Origin: Diploptera punctata
Lineage: Eukaryota; Arthropoda; Insecta; Blattodea; Blaberidae
Length of the DNA stretch: 64,000 nt
Assembly (NCBI GenBank): GCA_030220185.1
Contig: JASPKZ010001237.1
Span: 77,501-141,500 of the forward strand
Direction: 5' to 3'
Program-made: the position numbers and the translations under genes
Notes under the pieces: model-generated
Databases searched by the model: none
The model's input: the letters and a program-made list of their open reading frames with translations, nothing else
Told to the model about the DNA's origin: nothing
Shown: one piece after another, positions 1 to 10,581 of the stretch
How positions within the stretch are numbered: the stretch's first letter is position 1
Layout of the letters: each line of letters opens with the position of its first letter

Positions 1-404
1 AGGCTACAGAGTGATGGATGCCAACGTGTCACCTCGCCCATTATCATTGAAAATCTCCAAATAAAAATATCTTCTCTTTGCTAAGAAATATCACTGTCTG
101 TCCAACCAAACTTCACAAAAATAGATACATAAATAATGAAGAAAGGATCAGACGCACCGTATTTACATATTTTTTTATCACATTCATTCAACCTTGAATA
201 GTGACTGCCCCTGTGAAAAAAAGGATCTATTATTCTTGATTTGGAATTCAACTTGTTTTGGGCAGAAAACATCAAAGCTCCAAAAAATTATGGCATAGTT
301 TATTTAATTCTAGAACTTTAAGAATAATTTAGCAATGCGGTGATGTATTTCATCGTTAAATTCAATATGGTGGGATAAGCATATTTGAAAAGACAGAAAA
401 AAAA
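1..404. other. Unassigned AT-rich sequence
   Basis: I recognise no gene or repeat here. A 64-codon minus-strand frame at 81-275 has no recognisable motif. Confidence 0.5.
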
Positions 405-841
405 TATATTGGTAAAAAATTTGGTGGAATCTGTTGCAATGTATGGAAGTGAGGTATGGACAATCAATAAGTAGCTACTAATAGCTCTAGAAATGGATTA
501 TTTACGCAGTCTAAATTAGAACATGCCACAAATAAGGAAATTAGAACCATAATGGAAGCAGAAGAAAGCATAAGTGAAAGAATTGAGGAGAAGGAATTAA
601 GGTGGTTAGGACATGTTTTAAGAATGGAAGATGAGCGATGACCGAAGCAACTATACGAATGGCATCCGAACAGAAAGAAGAAAAGAGGGAGACCAAAGTT
701 AATATGGAAGGAAAACTTGAAGACAGTAATGCAAGCTAGAGGGCTAAGCATCGAAGATGCCCAAGATCGTAGGCTTTGGAGGTTTGGCACGGGAAGACGG
801 CAGCAGCTGTAAAAACCCGTAGATAGATAGAGATAGATGAT
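405..841 (+). mobile_element. LINE J, 5'-truncated C-terminal end
   Basis: Plus-strand reading gives the C-terminal end of a LINE reverse transcriptase: AMYGSEVWTIN near 430-470, then KELRWLGHVLRMED near 595-630, a basic KKKRGRPKLIW stretch near 675-705, and a stop at 810-812. Stops and frameshifts interrupt it. The YGSExW and LGHxxRM words are typical of the region after the palm domain in arthropod LINEs. The stop is followed by a (GATA)-rich tail at about 820-840, as expected for a 3' end. The YADD box is missing, so this is a dead 5'-truncated copy. Exact clade unknown. Confidence 0.75.
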
Positions 842-850
842 GTATTTTTT

Positions 851-1168
851 CCCGCATCATAGTCGAGTGCTTAAGGCAAGTGGCCTTGGCCCAGAGTTAC
901 GGGACTTGCGCTGGTTTGGGTCTCCATGGAGGAAGGCATATTCTCATGGAACTTCGGCCAGTATGGGACGGATGCCCCCCAACATCGTGAGTACATTAAG
1001 TAACGGCTCCAGGTACAGAAAACCAGTTATAACGGCTGGGGGACCTGACATGCTGACCACATATCACTCCTAAACGGGCAAGATGATCGTCTACCTCTCA
1101 CATGTAGATGTGAGGCAAGCAGCCGGCCGGTAGGTCAAGGGCCTTCTAGGCCTGTTGCGCCATGGAGT
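851..1168 (+). mobile_element. SINE A, near full-length
   Basis: tRNA-derived SINE. The head resembles tRNA-Leu/Ser: A-box-like AGTCGAGTGCTTAAGGC at 861-877, then the block ACGGGACTTGCGCTGG. The body is shared with copies at 14652-14945 and 35488-35826. It contains ACATCGTGAG, AACGGCTCCAGG and TATAACGGCTGGG, and the end is GGCCTTCTAGGCCTG. The B box here is mutated (GGTTTGGGTC instead of GGTTCGAGTC), so Pol III promotion is probably lost. The 78-codon frame at 837-1073 is incidental. Confidence 0.8.
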
Positions 1169-1183
1169 ACAATAGTAGCGTTG

Positions 1184-1359
1184 TTATCGCCTCATTATGA
1201 TGGTTTTCCAGCGGCTAGCTTTGTTTCCCCGCAGCCTTTATATATATAATTAAATACAAAGATGCTGGCTGCCACCACTATAATAATTATGCATATCAAG
1301 CATTTTCGCGCGGCATCCGCTTTTATATAAACGGGGAACCATCATAGTGAGGCGATAAT
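1184..1359. mobile_element. Small TIR element (MITE candidate)
   Basis: Inverted ends: TTATCGCCTCATTATGATGG at 1184-1203 and its near-complement CCATCATAGTGAGGCGATAA at 1339-1358. The matching arms run about 25 bp with a few mismatches. The 176-bp interior is non-coding. TSD not certain (TTA/TAA belongs to the palindrome). Confidence 0.6.
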
Positions 1360-1400
1360 ATATATTTTATTTCATTTTTACATATATCCCATGCATTAAC

Positions 1401-2112
1401 ATAAGTAATACCAGGAGTGAATTCCAATTTATCTAGATAATTTGGAAATCAAGAGTGGCATTTGTTAGGACTATTTAACGAATAAAATTAATCTGTTTAC
1501 TCACAAACCATTATTTAACTATAGTTATTTTTAAATATTTATATATTTAATGTAAACGGCGATGTTTGAAAACAAACGAGAAATGATTGGTACGCTCCAT
1601 TTGCTTATTTTGTTCATCACTGCAACCAGATCGTATTATTTATTGCCAAAGGATCGCAAAGTTGTAACAATGCATCCTAGTGGAAAAATTGATAACCAGC
1701 GTTAAAGGTATTAATTAATTTCTGATGTCCTATTGTAAATATGTCAATTACATTTTTCTGGAACGTCATTTCGTAAAAACAATTCGTTTAAGAAAGTACA
1801 AACAGTTGTTTCATTTTTTTTGGTCTAATCAATTGTTACAAATGTTTTTATATTAGGCCCTATCTCTCGTATGCGCTTACAGTTGACATTCATGCACTAT
1901 ATATACAATTTGGTAGCCGTATTTCTTAGAGAGTCAGTCACTGAAAAATAATGCTATGACCTATTCAGAATGTTAAAAAGGAGGTGCTTTCTTTTTTTAT
2001 GATAAACTTTAGTTGGTAAATTCTAGGCGAAACACGACTGTGATTGGTTGTAAAAAAATCATTGAAATGTGATTGGTCATTGACTCCCATTTGGGGAATG
2101 GGTTAAATAATC
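1401..2112 (-). mobile_element. HINE-like element, copy a
   Basis: Copy of the commonest non-coding unit in the window. Strand is given so that the terminal hairpin is the 3' end. The hairpin, short form, is CCAATTTATCTAGATAATTTGG near 1423-1446. The subterminal word GGACTATTTAACG sits at about 1468 and the opposite end is GGTTAAATAATC (2101-2112). No usable reading frame. Same order of blocks as copies b, c, f, h and i, so it is close to full length. Confidence 0.7.
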
Positions 2113-2128
2113 AAAAAATATACACTAA

Positions 2129-2262
2129 CTGGATGGGAAAATAACATTAACCATGATTTGAGGAAACTAGATAATACAGAGAATGATTAGAAAATATTAA
2201 CTCAGGATAGGGATATATGGAGAGCTTATATCTGAGCGGCCATAAAACTACGGTTTGGATAA
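2129..2262 (+). mobile_element. LINE A, short 3' fragment
   Basis: Matches the last 130 bp of LINE A. GGATGGGAAAATAACATTAA at 2131-2150 encodes the MRWENNIN region. An AGGATAGGGATATATGGAGA block and AGCGGCCATAAAACTACGG follow. Diverged, with an in-frame TAG (GATTAGAAA), and the (TAAG)n tail is lost. Confidence 0.75.
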
Positions 2263-2267
2263 TATGT

Positions 2268-2710
2268 TAAATATAAAATTGGTACCTGCAAGTCAGTCGT
2301 CCTCTACTAAATTATTAAATAGTTCCAATACACTGTTCCATCTTCTGAATTTTAACTGGTACTGTACAAAGATGAAACTGCTATTACCCGTTTAAGGAGT
2401 AAGCGCAGTTGTTGACGGAGGGCACTGCAGTCGTGTTTATGCAGGAATAGAACACGTGACACTGCTATCTATGAGTGCAGAGGGGAATGGGACGTGGGAC
2501 GCTGACACTATACACTGCCATATATGACGTCACGTGTAGCAACAAACAGAGATTCGCAATTCTTCCGCCTGCAGAGATATTTTGAATGACTAATACTATA
2601 CCAGTTAAAATGTAGAAGATTAAACAGTGTTTTTGAAAGGCCTCCATGTTGGAAATATTTAATAATTTATTTGAGGACGACTGCCTTACCAGGTACCAAT
2701 TTTATATTTA
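2268..2710. mobile_element. Foldback element, GTCGTCCTC family, member 1
   Basis: Long imperfect inverted repeat. The left arm, 2268-2362, reads TAAATATAAAATTGGTACC, then CAGTCGTCCTC, ATTATTAAATA and ATCTTCTGAATTTTAACTGG. The right arm ends at 2710 with the complement. The arms enclose about 250 bp that includes the 60-codon minus frame at 2465-2647, which shows no motif. Same family as 31187-31411. Confidence 0.75.
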
Positions 2711-3208
2711 ACATCTTATTACATAACCTCAACGGTGCTTTAATATGAATTTTAAAAGTGTTGAAGTGTTGAAGGTTTCGATAATATCAGTTAATTGCAC
2801 AATATAGTTATCTCTAAATATAATAATGATGTACACTACTTTAAAAGTAATGTTGGAATTGAATGTAGGCCTACTCAGACTTGTAACGTGCCATGTTCAC
2901 ATTATTTACAAAAATTCAGACTGCGCATTTTCGTGCTCGCAAAACTCGAAAATAGCTTGTCTGTTTCTATATTAAGACTTTCAAAAATTGTGTTTTCAGA
3001 AAATATACTAATTCAAACATTTTGTTTTCATATCGTAATTGACGAAACTGATTAAATAAAAGGAATTTTTTAAAATGTGTACCTCATACTAACGTGTAAC
3101 TCTGTATAAGAATAATCTTGTAATATATATTTTTTCCTGAATTATCTTAGTTCACAAATTCACTCTTTAAATAAGTCTTATTATAGAAATGGAGGAGGGA
3201 TATATATG
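2711..3208. other. Unassigned sequence
   Basis: AT-rich. An 86-codon plus frame at 2795-3055 matches no family I know. No start context, signal peptide or repeat is seen, so I do not call a gene. Confidence 0.4.
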
Positions 3209-3446
3209 CAGAGTGAGTCTAAATTCCCTCTACAGAGTTTGAGAACTTACAGTATGGACCAAGACAATTAAATTTAGCATAGGAACTCGTGTCCGAAAGC
3301 GTACCGATTTTCCGCTACACGCAAAATTACCTCACACCCTGTTTCGGCGCCACTCACTAGGATAGTCTTGACTAGGGTAGTTCATACGTCATTCACCGGT
3401 CCCCTGATGTTCCATGTCCACTGTAAGTTTGTTTACGTGCTATTTA

Positions 3447-3990
3447 CGAGGGACATACTGAAAGTCATTAGCAACATTTTTTTAAACAATCATAATATTT
3501 ATTTTAGACAAACCAAGTACACCATGTTAATCTACAGACCTTTGTGCTACTTTTCAACATAGTCTCCATTTCTTTGCACACATTTTGTCCAGCGTTCTAC
3601 AAGCTTGAAAATTCCCCTATGATAGAAGTCCGTTCCAGCTGCTCGAAGACACTGACGCACTGCTTTCCGAAAATCCTCCAGCGTCTCGTAGCGTTGGCCT
3701 CTCATCTGCTCCTTCACAGAACCGAAAAGATGGTAGTCGGAGGGTGCCAAATCGGGACTATAGGGAGGATGTGGAAGAGTTTACCACCCAAATGTCCTGA
3801 TCTTCTCCACAGTGGCACGAGCAGTGTGAGGACGCGCGTTATCGTGTTGCAGAATGATCTTCCTTCCAGGGCGTTTGTCGTGCAATGCACGACGGAGCTT
3901 CACAAGTGTCTGGATATAGCAGGTTGTATTTGTTATCCACCCATAGACGTTTTCACCTGCATAGTACTGTAGTAATCCTTAACGACAGTT
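3447..3990 (-). pseudogene. mariner (DD34D) transposase, 3' fragment
   Basis: Minus-strand end of a mariner transposase. The second catalytic Asp is in LQHDNARPHTA (about 3815-3847). The third is in LPHPPYSPDLAPSDYHLF (about 3735-3790). I count exactly 34 residues between them, the mariner spacing. The tail LRAAGTDFYHRGIFKLVERW and a stop at 3547-3549 follow. An in-frame stop stands where a residue after GW is expected, and the 5' half is missing, so it is inactive. The left boundary is TA followed by CGAGGGACATACTGAAAGT at 3447, a plausible mariner TIR. The right boundary is a truncation and is approximate. Confidence 0.85.
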
Positions 3991-4037
3991 CAAAGCAAAA
4001 TTCAGAGTGTTTCAATGATACTGTGTTGTTGTAATCC

Positions 4038-4347
4038 ATGACATACATATTTGCAGAATACGCAGACATGATGTTATTGTACGACGAATCTCGGTGCAAT
4101 GGCAGGTGCGATTGCTTGGCCTGCACGTTCTCCCGACTTGACCCCACTGGACTACTACCTGTCAGGTCACAAGAAAACCTTAATTTACGATACCCCTGTA
4201 GAATCCGCGGAAGACGTACTACTACGAGTTATGACTGCGGTGGATGTTGGAGGACCAGGGATTGGTGATCATGTGTACGAGAACATGGTACGGAAGTACC
4301 GCATCTGCATTGAAGTCGGTGGTCATCACATTGATCCCTTCTTGTAA
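4038..4347 (+). pseudogene. Tc1/mariner-type transposase remnant (N-terminus joined to C-terminus)
   Basis: The N-terminal FAEYADMMLLYDESRCNG (the opening helix seen in a full relative as WSEYTDMVGAYYVAHHNG) is followed directly by the C-terminal block AWPARSPDLTPLDYYLSGH in a shifted frame. AEDVLLRVMTAVD and VYENMVRKYRICIEVGG follow, to a stop at 4345-4347. The central catalytic domain, about 250 residues, is absent. Copy 2 at 28114-28551 has the same junction, so the deletion predates both insertions. It cannot transpose by itself. Confidence 0.8.
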
Positions 4348-4529
4348 GTAGTTCCAGACGACAGACAGCAGGAGTCGGAGAGAGCAACATGTATTGTAGT
4401 GGTATTTTGTGTGTAACGGTAAAACGGTATATTTCCGGACATGGGTTCCTATGTTTTATTTAATTGTCTTGGTCTCCTCTATAAGTCCTCAAACTCTGTA
4501 AGAGTAATTTAGTCTCACCCTATATACAT

Positions 4530-4556
4530 ATGTGTGTGTGTGTGTGTTTGTGTGAT
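4530..4556. repeat. (TG)n microsatellite
   Basis: TATATACATATG followed by about nine TG units, immediately beyond the end of the TIR element. Confidence 0.9.
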
Positions 4557-5074
4557 GTTTGTGTGTTTTTCAACGCTCTAGCAGCTGCAATTTATTATTC
4601 AGAGTGAAGAAACGTAAGGTCGCGTTTCTTAATCAAGGAATTCGGTTCATTGGGAGTTGGGGATAACATTAAGCGAGAATTAAAAAATCACTCAAGATGC
4701 CGTAATTTAATTTTCTTTTGTAGCGGAACTTGGTATATGCCATGAAACGAAACGAGAAAGGTATTCTAAAAAATTCAGCGAAATTCCAATGTTAGTAGTG
4801 TTAAACTGAAATATGGAACATAAAATTCGCTCTAGCGGCCCTCATCTCTCTAGCACGTGAAATTTAATTAAGAAAAATACGATTGTGTTAGTTAATGATG
4901 AAAACCGGACCGTTAGGAGTGGAAGCTTGCCTGGAACTCAAAACTATAAATTTCTCTAGTGGCCTCAATTTATGTTTCGCTTCAACGAAACTGGATGCTA
5001 ACGATTTAATTAAGAAAAGGGAAAATTATTCCGTAAACTAGCATATTCGGACCATAAATTTGATGTTAGTCAAT
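4557..5074. other. Unassigned sequence
   Basis: Nothing recognised. ATTTAATTAAGAAAA recurs at about 4862 and 5004 and may be the trace of an old duplication. Confidence 0.4.
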
Positions 5075-5440
5075 CGCTGAGGTCTCGGGGTACCATCGCT
5101 TCCTCGTAGCAATTCGATCAACCGGTCGGGACAAATTTATTGGGTGATGATTTTTTCGGGGTTTTTCCGCACCAATAAGACAGATGTCAGGAACCTTTAT
5201 TACCAGGACGGTCTCCGAACGTCATTTGGCCATCATTATCATAGTCGCCATGTGCAGTGTGAATGTTGTATTTCGACTTTAGTGTTGTGTTTTCTCGCAG
5301 GAGGCCCTGACATCGTGCTGAACTCTCATTCTGGGAAGCCCTCCATATTCTCGTGTGGTAATACAAGTACAATGTGTGTAATCAAAAATCCCTCTCCTGG
5401 CAGGTCGTGTCATTGTAAGGCCCGGGTGACGTGTAGCATG
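5075..5440 (+). mobile_element. SINE C, diverged copy, tail type ii
   Basis: The tRNA-derived head is eroded (GCTGAGGTCTCGGGGTACC, then CGGTCGGGACAAATTTATTGG). The family core follows: TTTTTCGGGGTTTTTCCGC, AGACAGATGTCAGGAACC, CCATCATTATCAT. The 3' part (GCAGGAGGCCCTGACATCGTG to TCTGGGAAGCCCTCC) resembles the copy at 8745-9039 but not those at 23542, 32945 or 38195. Confidence 0.65.
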
Positions 5441-5732
5441 TAAAAAAAATATCGGTAAGGGCAGAGGTTAGACCATTTTAATTGAATGGAGGAAAAAAGT
5501 GATATTCTGAGGAATTCGTTCAGTGGCGCCGTGGAACTTGACCCGAAATGTATTTACCCACTTTAGCACTACTTAAATGCAACAAATACTCATAAACCGT
5601 TATTTTAAGTGTACTATTTAGGTGCGAGTCGTAATTATCATTAATTTATTTAACTCATAAATATGAGAAAAAAAAGGTGGGGTTATTTCCTGTCGTCACC
5701 ACTCTGGTTACAACAGTTAATCAAAATGGCCG

Positions 5733-5992
5733 TCATAACAAGCGATAAATACACTACTAACCAGCGATAATCACACTTATAACCAGCGATAACCACACTT
5801 ATAACCAGTGATAACCACACTTACAACCAGCGATAACCACACTTATAACCAGCGATAACCACACTTATAACCAGCGATAACCACACTTATAACCAGCGAT
5901 AATCACACTTATTACCAGCGATAAGCACACTTATAACCAGCGATAACCACACTTATAACTAGCGATAACCACACTACTAATCAGCGATAAAC
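5733..5992. repeat. 22-bp tandem array, about 12 units
   Basis: Head-to-tail repeats with the core CCAGCGATAACCACACTT separated by ATAA. Units differ by single substitutions, for example GATAAT, GTGATAAC and ACTAGCG. There are no spacers of varying sequence, so it is a minisatellite and not a CRISPR array. Confidence 0.9.
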
Positions 5993-6297
5993 CCATTGCC
6001 AGAGCATATCTGTGATGTCAACAACAAGGCTCTGCCAATAACGGTACTTTTCCGTCGGTAACAAAGAATTATGTCCGAATTTAACAGCGTAAAACACAAA
6101 CAAATGTACATATTTAACAGCGTAAAATTATAAAAAGGCGTTCCATTGGATTCACCTACTTTAGAATAATTGTATTAGGTTAGTTACATTTTAAATGTGT
6201 TTAAATACGTAAAAAAATACCTCTTCATCACAGTTATTCTACAGAAATTCAAAATGATCGACGATTACAACGTAAAAATATATTTCCACTCCTATGT

Positions 6298-6592
6298 TTC
6301 TAGCGTAGTGGTTAAGGCACTGGGCTACAAGCCGGAAGGTCGAGGGTTCGAGTCCTGGTGGGGTCAGGATTTTTAAACTGACCCAAACCTTCTGACGGCA
6401 CCGTGGCCCTGGGGTCGACTTAACCTCTAATGAAAATGAGTACCAGACGCTTCTTCTGAGGATAAAGGCGGTCATCACGTAGGGTTGACAACCCGGCTGA
6501 CATCAAGTGCCGATTGTCCAGAAAAGTGGGAGCCTTAACCTCCTACTACGCCAAGGGCCTCCTGAGGTCTGTAGTGGGATCACTTTACGTTT
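6298..6592 (+). mobile_element. SINE B, full-length
   Basis: tRNA-derived SINE. A box TAGCGTAGTGGTTAAGGC at 6301-6318 and a canonical B box GGTTCGAGTCC at 6345-6355. GGTGGGGTCAGGATTTTTAA follows, then the body GAGTACCAGACGCTTC, AGGGTTGACAACCCGG, ATCAAGTGCCGATTGTCC and AAGTGGGAGCCTTAACC, ending near CTGTAGTGGGATCACTTTACG. This is the best-preserved plus-strand copy. Others are at 18514, 25016, 47901 and 53755. Confidence 0.85.
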
Positions 6593-7302
6593 CGTATTAC
6601 GTTAACATACTTTCACAATGGTAATTACTCCGGATAAATGGTATCAGATCACTTCGTAATAATATAAATTGCATTAAAAATTGTCATCAGTTGCGTAAGT
6701 AAATTTCTGGTCTTGTACAATCCAACCAGCTTAGTTTACGCAGGTGCTGCGTGACGGACATTTTTAAACTACATCATTCAGTGTACTCTGTTTTGTATAA
6801 ATGGTTGTAGCGTGGAAGTTTGCTTAGTCAGGCTATATTACAAAGTGTACGTGCTGGAGCACACTTGATTTGGTTAGGTTGTATAACAATCGTTTTGAAA
6901 GTGAGCGTGTGACGTAGAATTGTTTAACTCTCCACTCGGCTGCGATATTTACACTGTGAATAATTTACGCTGCAGCTAGAACCACAAGAACTCAATTAGC
7001 CTCCAGAGCAAATAAACCAAATGCCATTAAATGTTACAAATTGTATTCATTTAACGAGGGGGAACCTCTTCATAACTGTTAATTATAATCGTTGAATTTC
7101 ACTGTTTAACTCCATCAAACTGCTAAACCTCTCCATTTTGATAGTATTACAATTATTTTCAACTCTTTCAGTTTTTCAATTCAGATATGCTTTTAAAACT
7201 TCCAATATGCAAGTTCGTGAGAAAATCGCTAAAATGGCGGACATATAATTAATAATAGTACAAATAAAATAACATTCCAAGTCACAAGTATTCCGGGGGG
7301 GG
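6593..7302. other. Unassigned sequence
   Basis: No gene or repeat recognised. Homopolymer G9 near 7295. Confidence 0.4.
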
Positions 7303-7512
7303 GCTTTATGCCCTGAGTTCCGATTTTAAAGAATTTCAGGCTCGTAAAGAACCACTAGTCTGAATAAAATGGTCTCTGTGCAAAATTTAACTGACAATCA
7401 TCCATCCTAGTAATATTTTAGTTGCCTAATAGATGTATCATTGTGTTGGAACGCTGATCACGTGCCACTCAAAAACATCTGCAGGGAAACATGTTACTGT
7501 GTTAGCATGGTA
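7303..7512 (+). mobile_element. SINE D, body fragment
   Basis: Shares TTTCAGGCTCGTAAA, AAAATTTAAC, TTGCCTAATAGATGTA and GTTGGAACGCTGATCACG with the fuller copies at 14085 and 33830. The tRNA head is absent. Confidence 0.65.
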
Positions 7513-7559
7513 TACATGGTATACTAAAAGGTATACTAAGAAGTGCAAAAAATATGATT

Positions 7560-8409
7560 ATTAGGGAAAGAATTTTCCGGTGCAAATTTTGGTCGTACAA
7601 GGGGGGGGGGGAGTTTCTGAAAATACATACAGAAAGGTGCAAAAAAGACTCTTCTGAAACAATTGAATTACGGTTTAAACCAGTTACATGAACTCAGTTT
7701 ATATAATATGCGCATCGTTTTGCACCCAATTTTTCTTCTTGATAGAGTCCATAAGAGGTAATTCATAGTTCTTTAGTTTATTGCAATATTTACTTCGCAG
7801 ATCGAACATCGAAGAATGATGCAATTAGCTTCGATAAATTGCGTTTTGAATTCTGAAAGTGCATACAACTTATCCTTCTTAGCATTCGCCATGTTATTGT
7901 TGTGAAAACCCAGTTGTAATACTAATGAAAATACGTTGTGGTTCAGACAAGTAAAACACAGTCAACAAGAAGTCGGTAGATAGAAAACTGTTAAATTATT
8001 GCCAGTAATAACTGAACTTATTTTAAACTGTTACAGCAACGATGTTGAAATTTAAATTTGACTTCACACTGCAGATTGGTCATTGTTTCTGAGGTATAAA
8101 TTACATAAATTATATTTTAATATTTATTTAATAATGTTGACTTGTGATTGAGATTTTAAAAAGCTGTTCAAGTAGAAAAGAGTATAAATGTTTTGTCCTA
8201 TATTTTAAAAACGCAGATAAGAGTGGAGAAAAAGATGCTGAAGCAAAAAAAGAGGAGAAAGGGGGCGAAATGTAGCAATCTCACGAAAATGTGCAATAAG
8301 GTGCAACAAATTGTGTTCATTTCATCCCCCAAATACATATACTGAACTATTGGTATGAAAACAGCTATATTTTTGAAAAGGTGCCGCACCTCAAATTCCT
8401 TTCCCTAGT
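7560..8409. mobile_element. Candidate TIR element with 4-bp duplication
   Basis: The left end ATTAGGGAAAGAATTTTCCGG (with GGTGC next) is mirrored at 8386-8409 by the complement of ACTAGGGAAAGGAATTTGAGG. GATT precedes the left end (7556-7559) and follows the right end (8410-8413), consistent with a 4-bp TSD. The interior is non-coding. It has a G11 run (7601-7611) and repeated GGTGCAA words. No known superfamily assigned. Confidence 0.4.
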
Positions 8410-8554
8410 GATTATTATGCAGATACTGTAATATAAGTAATGTCTTTTTTAAAGCAAAATTGTATTTGGATTGTTTCCTTACAGGAAATTAAACTAAACT
8501 TCAAAGTTCAGACCATCTCTTCTAAACTCTTCAGCTATATTTCAGCGAGGTTTA

Positions 8555-8725
8555 TTATTCCGCGACACGGTACCAGTCTCTGGCTTTTGCTGCGAAGAAT
8601 TCGTTGATATCCCACTTCCATAGATTCATTGTTTTGAATGTTGTCGAAATTTCGTGCAATAAATGGGTCATGGGTCGAAAAAGATGGTAATGTGAAGGCG
8701 CAATATCAGGACTTTATGTTGTGTG
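8555..8725 (-). pseudogene. mariner-type transposase C-terminal fragment
   Basis: Minus strand reads PDIAPSHYHLFRPM, then EISTTFKTMNLWKWDINEFF and AAKARDWYRVAE, to a stop at 8555-8557. This is the C-terminus of a mariner transposase of the SETMAR-like type. The third catalytic acidic residue (APSD in the family) is His here, so even a complete copy would be dead. The upstream part is missing. Confidence 0.75.
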
Positions 8726-8744
8726 TGCGGATCACACACACACC

Positions 8745-9039
8745 TTTTTGACCACACAAAGACACGAAGGGCCTCCCCAAATGAGATATCAGCTCAATAA
8801 CATGGCCTCCTCCGAGGCAATACAAGATTAAGACGAAACACACCATTCATACTCACACATTTATGCTAAACATGGTGAATATGATGACGTTCAGAGGCGG
8901 TTTGGACCACAAAGTTCCTGGCAGTTCTCTTACAGGTGAGGAAAAAGCCAGAAAAAAACAATGGCACAGGAAACTTGTACCGACCGGACTCGCTGCGTAC
9001 GAGGCAGCGACCCGACCCCGAGATTACAGCGGTGGACCA
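8745..9039 (-). mobile_element. SINE C, tail type ii
   Basis: Head at the right: the complement of GGTCCACCGCTGTAATCTCG, ending at 9039. Then AGTCCGGTCGGTACAAG, the core TTTTTCCTCACCTGTAAGAG and CGTCATCATATTCACC. The 3' part contains GAGGAGGCC and GGGGAGGCCCTTCGTG, as in the copy at 5075. Confidence 0.7.
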
Positions 9040-9167
9040 TAATTACATTAATATTGGTTACTATTAATAATATAATTACAGTTATTGCTATTTGCACTAC
9101 TAGGTTAATTATTACTAATGTTAATGAAAAAGGAGGGAAAATTTTAAGAGGTGACTGAATTCAAATA

Positions 9168-9988
9168 TCTTACTTACTTACTTACTCACTGGCACTATCG
9201 AACCCGTAGGTTCATGGCCGCGCGGACATAAGCTCTCCATACATCCCTATCCTGAGCTAATGCTTTCCAATCATTTCCTGTATAGTCTACTTCCCTCAAA
9301 TCATAGTTAATGTTGTTTTCCCACCTCATTCTTGGTCTACCAACTGGGCGTTTTCCTTCTGGCTTTCCTACAAGAAGTTTCCATGCACGTCTTTCATTCC
9401 CCATACGTGCAACATGTCCTGCCCATCGCAGTCTACGGGACTTAACTGTTCTTATTATATCTGGCTTCCTATAAAGACCATGTAGTTCATTGTTATGTAG
9501 TCTTCTCCATTCACCTGTCTGTTCATCTCTCTTTGGTCCAAAAATTTTCCTAAGAACTTTATTCTCAAATACTCGTAATCTCCTTTCCTCCCTTAAAGTA
9601 AGAGTCCATGTTTCGCACCCATATAATATAACTGGTAGAATAATAGTTTTATATATTTTCAGCTTAACGTTTTTTGAAAGGAGTTGGGACATCAAAAGTA
9701 TCTGCAATGCATAATAGCATGCATTTTTTGCCAGGAAATTGAGCCTATGTTTATTAAATTTCTTGTGTGCATCTCATTCCTATTTGTGATTATTTGTTCC
9801 TAGGTATTTGAATTCAGCCAATTCCTCAAAATTTCCCTCATTTGTCATTAGCTGTCCATTTCCATTATATAATGTATTTCTACGTGTGACCATATATTTA
9901 GTTTTACTGATATTTACTTCCAGTCCTAATTTCTTAGTGTTACTCAATAGTGTGTGCGTGTTGGCCTTTAGTATCTCCTCGCTATCGG
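9168..9988 (-). pseudogene. LINE A, 3' half, reverse-transcriptase C-terminus
   Basis: Reading right to left: the LGLEVNIS thumb region near 9920, EVAEFKYL near 9800, then an open 170-codon frame at 9195-9707. That frame contains LLSKNVKLKIYKTIILPVIL, YGCETWTL, LRVFENKVLRKIFGPKRD, LHGLYRKPDI, RLRWAGHVARMGNERRAW, GKPEGKRPVGRPRMRW and DWKALAQDRDVWRAY. It ends ...AAMNLRVR, stop. The 3' UTR GTTCGATAGTGCCAGTGAG and a (TAAG)n tail end at 9168. One of the cleanest C-termini in the window. Frameshifts lie upstream of 9707, and the YADD box is lost at the junction with an opposing copy at 9988/9989. Confidence 0.85.
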
Positions 9989-10581
9989 ATCTAGAAACAG
10001 TAATTACAAATAGGAATCAGATGCGCAATTTCTAGGCTCAATTCTGAAAATGCATGCTATTATACATTACGGGGATTTGTCCCAACTTCTCTCAAAAAAA
10101 AAAGTTAGACTGAAAATATATAAAACTGTTATTCTCCCAGTTATATGAATGCGAAACATGGACTCTAACTTTAAGGGAGGAGAAAATATTACGAGTATTT
10201 GAGAATAAATTTTCTACGAAAAAATTTGGACCAAAGAGAGACGAACAGACAGATGAATGGAGAAGACTTCATAACAGCGAGTTTTATGATCTTTATAGGA
10301 AACCAGGTATAATAAGAACAGTTAAGTCCCTTAGACTTAATGTGTGAGATGTGGTACGAATGGGGAATTGAAATGGACATAGAAGCATTTTGTAGGAAAA
10401 CCAGCGGGAATACGCTCAGTTGGTAGACCAAGTATGAGGTGGAAGAATAATATTAACTATGATTAATTTTGAGAGGAGTATATTATAGAGGGAATGATTG
10501 GAAAACATTAGTTCAGGATAGGGATGTTTGGAGAGCTTATGTCCACGCGGCCATGGACCTACGGGTTCGGTAGTGCCAGTG
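9989..10581 (+). pseudogene. LINE A, diverged 3' half, opposite orientation
   Basis: Starts at the homologue of CTAGGAACAATAATCACAAA and proceeds through the family blocks: CCCAACTTCTCTC, AACTGTTATTCTCCCAGTTA, GAATGCGAAACATGGACTC, AAATTTGGACCAAAGAGAG and AATAATATTAACTATGATT. The end is GGTTCGGTAGTGCCAGTGAG. Frameshifts and stops are frequent, so it is older than its neighbour. With 9168-9988 it forms a head-to-head pair. Confidence 0.8.

Larger units (their letters stand above)
3209..4521 (+). mobile_element. Internally deleted Tc1/mariner-type transposon, copy 1
   Basis: TIR element with TA context: left end CAGAGTGAGTCTAAATTCC from 3209, right end the complement of TAGGGTGAGACTAAATTAC up to 4521. 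The TIRs match over about 90 bp and include CAGAGTTTGAG, CCAAGACAATTAAA and TAGGAACYYRTGTCCG. The transposase remnant lies at 4038-4347. A mariner fragment (3447-3990) is nested in the left half. The same element with the same internal deletion occurs at 27938-29175 in the other orientation. Confidence 0.8.

Noticed and set aside
464..790. 108-codon minus-strand frame
   Set aside because: It is antisense to the LINE J remnant; the plus strand carries the recognisable RT words.
2795..3055. 86-codon plus frame as a small gene
   Set aside because: No recognisable motif, codon pattern or splice context; expected by chance in AT-rich DNA of this size.
5733..5992. Possible CRISPR array
   Set aside because: The units are contiguous with no variable spacers, and the DNA is insect.
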